A stretch of 64,000 nucleotides of DNA, from positions 124,001 to 188,000 of the forward strand of contig CAVVHP010000010.1 of assembly GCA_963748105.1 (NCBI GenBank). Direction: 5' to 3'. Of this stretch, positions 62,366-64,000 are shown piece by piece (within the stretch, counting starts at the first letter, position 1; the number at the start of each line of letters is the position of its first letter). The position numbers were made by a program, and so were the translations under genes. The notes under the pieces were generated by a model. It saw only the letters and a program-made list of their open reading frames with translations, was not told where the DNA came from and did no database searches. Source of the stretch: JAKAGZ01 sp963748105. GTDB taxonomy: Bacteria > Bacteroidota > Ignavibacteria > Ignavibacteriales > Ignavibacteriaceae.

Positions 62366-63283
62366 ATGAGCCATAACCATTCAGCGCACGGGACAACAGA
62401 AAAAAATATAACAATATCGATATTCCTCAACGCAATAATTGTAGCGGGCGAGTTGACATCTGGAATATTAAGCAACAGCCTCGCGCTTATATCCGATGCT
62501 CTCCACAATTTCAGCGATCTTATTTCGCTCGTCCTCAGTCTAGTTGCCGCAAAAATGAAGTCCTGGAAGGCAAATTCCAGGAAATCTTACGGATACATAC
62601 GGGCGGAAATTATTGTGGCATTTATTAATTCATCCACCCTGCTGGTAATAGGTGTTTATATTGTCTATGAAGCCGTGGGACGCCTGGCTGCCCCGGAACC
62701 TGTAATTGGCAAGTGGCTGATTATTGTTGCGGGAATTAGTTTTGTTGCTAATGCACTTTCCACATACCTTCTTCATAAAAATTCCAAAGAAGATCTGAAC
62801 GCAAAGAGCGCCTACCTCCATCTTTTTTACGATGCTGTAAATTCCTTGTTTGTTGTAATAGCAGGAATATTGATCTACTTTTACCAGTGGTACATCCTCG
62901 ACCCGATTTTCTCAATAGTAATCGGTCTGTTCATTATTAAAAGCGCATGGGATATAATACTGGAAACGGTAAATATTTTAAGCGAAGGAACTCCGAAAGA
63001 AATTGACCTGGAGGAAGTTCAAAAATTTATCGAAGCGGTGCCGGAAATAAAAGACGTTCATCATTTACATATCTGGACTCTAGCATCAAATTTCTATGCC
63101 CTCTCCGCCCACGTTGTAATAAAAGACCAGATGCTTAGTAGCGGTTACCTGATAATTGATAAACTTGAAAAAGAATTAGAAAGCAGGTTCGGGATTAACC
63201 ACCCGACCTTTCAACTGGAAGCTGATTTGACTAATGAACAAAGTAAAACTGTTAAAATTTCAGAGGAAGTTAAAAAGAAATAG
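62366..63283 (+). CDS. Cation diffusion facilitator (CDF) metal exporter
   Basis: The 305-residue protein has a short His-containing N-terminus (MSHNHSAHG), six membrane helices, and the two HxxxD metal sites (DALHNFSDL in helix 2 and HLFYDAVNSL in helix 5). The cytoplasmic domain (EVQKFIEAVPEIKDVHHLHIWTLASNFYALSAHVVI) has the HxxHxW metal site. It exports Zn2+, Co2+ or Cd2+ in exchange for protons. DxxH rather than DxxD at the first site is typical of zinc-type CzcD/ZitB. It converges on tyrA with a 6-base gap. Confidence 0.93.
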   Translation: MSHNHSAHGTTEKNITISIFLNAIIVAGELTSGILSNSLALISDALHNFSDLISLVLSLVAAKMKSWKANSRKSYGYIRAEIIVAFINSSTLLVIGVYIVYEAVGRLAAPEPVIGKWLIIVAGISFVANALSTYLLHKNSKEDLNAKSAYLHLFYDAVNSLFVVIAGILIYFYQWYILDPIFSIVIGLFIIKSAWDIILETVNILSEGTPKEIDLEEVQKFIEAVPEIKDVHHLHIWTLASNFYALSAHVVIKDQMLSSGYLIIDKLEKELESRFGINHPTFQLEADLTNEQSKTVKISEEVKKK

Positions 63284-63289
63284 TGATAT

Positions 63290-64000
63290 CTATCCCTTTT
63301 TCCCTTTATCCTTCTTCTTCTTTGATTCCATAAACATTTTTTCAATACTTTCGAAGTCTTCACATTCCAGATAATGTTCAATTTTGGTAAGATTATAATG
63401 CAACTTTTCAATCGCAGTAATTATTTCTTCACGGTTATACTTCAGATTTGATTTCCAGCTCGTGAATGGACTGTCCGCCAGTCTTGTCATATCCCTGAAG
63501 CCCGGCCCGGCAAAATCAAGAAGATTAAAATCCAGTTTATCATCAATTGAATTTATCAGTGCTACCGACATTAATTGCGGCATATGGCTCAGACTCGCCA
63601 CAACTTTATCGTGAATTTCAGGATTTAAGAAAACCGGCTTTGCTCCAAGAAGACCTATAATAACCTGGAAATCTTTAATTCGTGAGCATTTTTGGGCATA
63701 AGAAGAAATAATATAATTAGAATCCTTAAAAAGCCCGGACTCCGAATTATCGTATCCACCTGTTTCTTTTCCGGCCATCGGGTGTCCGCCTATATAATGC
63801 CCTTCCGATTCAATAATGTTCCATTTTTCCTCGAATATATTTTTTACCCCGCAGACATCGGTAATAATGTTTTTTCTTGTCAATAATGGAAGCAGCTTTT
63901 CGAATGCCTCCAGAGATTTATCAGCAGGCATTGCGAGTATGATAAGATCAGAATTAACTGAATCAGGAATAGACGACAAGATGTTATCAATCACGTTTTC
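63290..64000 (-). CDS. tyrA: Prephenate dehydrogenase (N-terminus cut by window edge)
   Basis: The frame enters from the right edge and ends at 63290. Visible are LIILAMPADKSLEAFEKLLPLL, TDVCGVK, the substrate region GGHPMAGKETGGYDNSESGLFKDSNYIIS and SHMPQLMSVAL, then the C-terminal helical dimer domain with FAGPGFRDMTRLADS. The Rossmann glycine motif is beyond the edge. It makes 4-hydroxyphenylpyruvate for tyrosine synthesis. The tail is Lys-rich (ESKKKKDKGKKG). A GTG at 63994 is not the real start, since the family needs about 40 more N-terminal residues. Confidence 0.92.
   Translation of the reverse strand, partial: ENVIDNILSSIPDSVNSDLIILAMPADKSLEAFEKLLPLLTRKNIITDVCGVKNIFEEKWNIIESEGHYIGGHPMAGKETGGYDNSESGLFKDSNYIISSYAQKCSRIKDFQVIIGLLGAKPVFLNPEIHDKVVASLSHMPQLMSVALINSIDDKLDFNLLDFAGPGFRDMTRLADSPFTSWKSNLKYNREEIITAIEKLHYNLTKIEHYLECEDFESIEKMFMESKKKKDKGKKG

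Noticed and set aside
1..64000. CRISPR arrays, rRNA or tRNA genes, prophage genes
   Set aside because: I saw no evenly spaced direct repeats, no cloverleaf with TTCAA-type arms, no rRNA segments and no phage structural genes. tRNA search by eye is not exhaustive.

Overview
The window looks like chromosomal DNA of a low-GC member of the Ignavibacteria/Bacteroidota side of the FCB group. Evidence: a secreted peptidase with a type IX secretion (T9SS) C-terminal sorting tail containing YPNPFNP, a T9SS plug-type protein, PorV/FadL-like outer-membrane barrels, an LptD-like protein, DUF5683-type proteins, and several promoters with the Bacteroidota -7 box TAnnTTTG. No species name can be given from sequence alone.

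Layout. 1-3.7 kb (- strand): dacB (cut by the edge), a TatD nuclease fused to a radical-SAM domain, and purM. 4.0-6.9 kb (+): hrcA-grpE-dnaJ. 7.1-9.1 kb (-): secreted M1 aminopeptidase. 9.3-14.6 kb: an accessory block of small genes, all on the - strand, each bounded by short inverted core sites and imperfect palindromes. It resembles an integron gene-cassette array without an integrase in view, and one palindrome is split by an IS1111-type IS110-family element. 14.9-16.8 kb: a SIMPL-domain gene and an outer-membrane protein between two 26-bp direct repeats. 17-25.8 kb (+): helix-hairpin-helix protein, membrane protein, PilM-like protein, rsmD, coaD, small membrane protein and lipoprotein, then an aminotransferase, ATP-type PEP carboxykinase and a second aminotransferase. 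25.8-32.4 kb: aroE, TPR protein, sucC and suhB on -, an acyl-CoA synthetase on +. 32.6-45.7 kb (+): lon, a free-methionine sulfoxide reductase, dnaX, cmk, rpsA, mtaB, a DUF5683 protein, and a two-gene module of a small protein with a SNF2-like protein whose ATPase motifs are all degenerate. 45.7-62.2 kb (-): vitamin B12/iron-type binding protein, lptD, PorV-like barrel between two copies of a MITE-like repeat, ROK kinase, LEA-like lipoprotein, Gfo/Idh oxidoreductase, T9SS plug protein, three-gene proton-translocating transhydrogenase, the agmatine-to-putrescine pair aguB-aguA, and a MORN-repeat protein. The right end has a CDF metal exporter (+) and tyrA (-, cut by the edge).

Most of the window is housekeeping: protein quality control (HrcA/GrpE/DnaJ, Lon), translation (S1, MtaB, RsmD), replication (DnaX), nucleotide, CoA and aromatic amino-acid synthesis, and envelope/T9SS functions. 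About ten genes, all on the - strand at 9-16 kb and 46-62 kb, are broken by single-base indels, most of them apparent one-base insertions. Many are conserved genes, so sequencing or assembly error is a serious alternative to true decay. The least explained parts are the cassette-like block with its IS, the dead-SNF2 module, and the MITE next to a duplicated end of the ROK gene.
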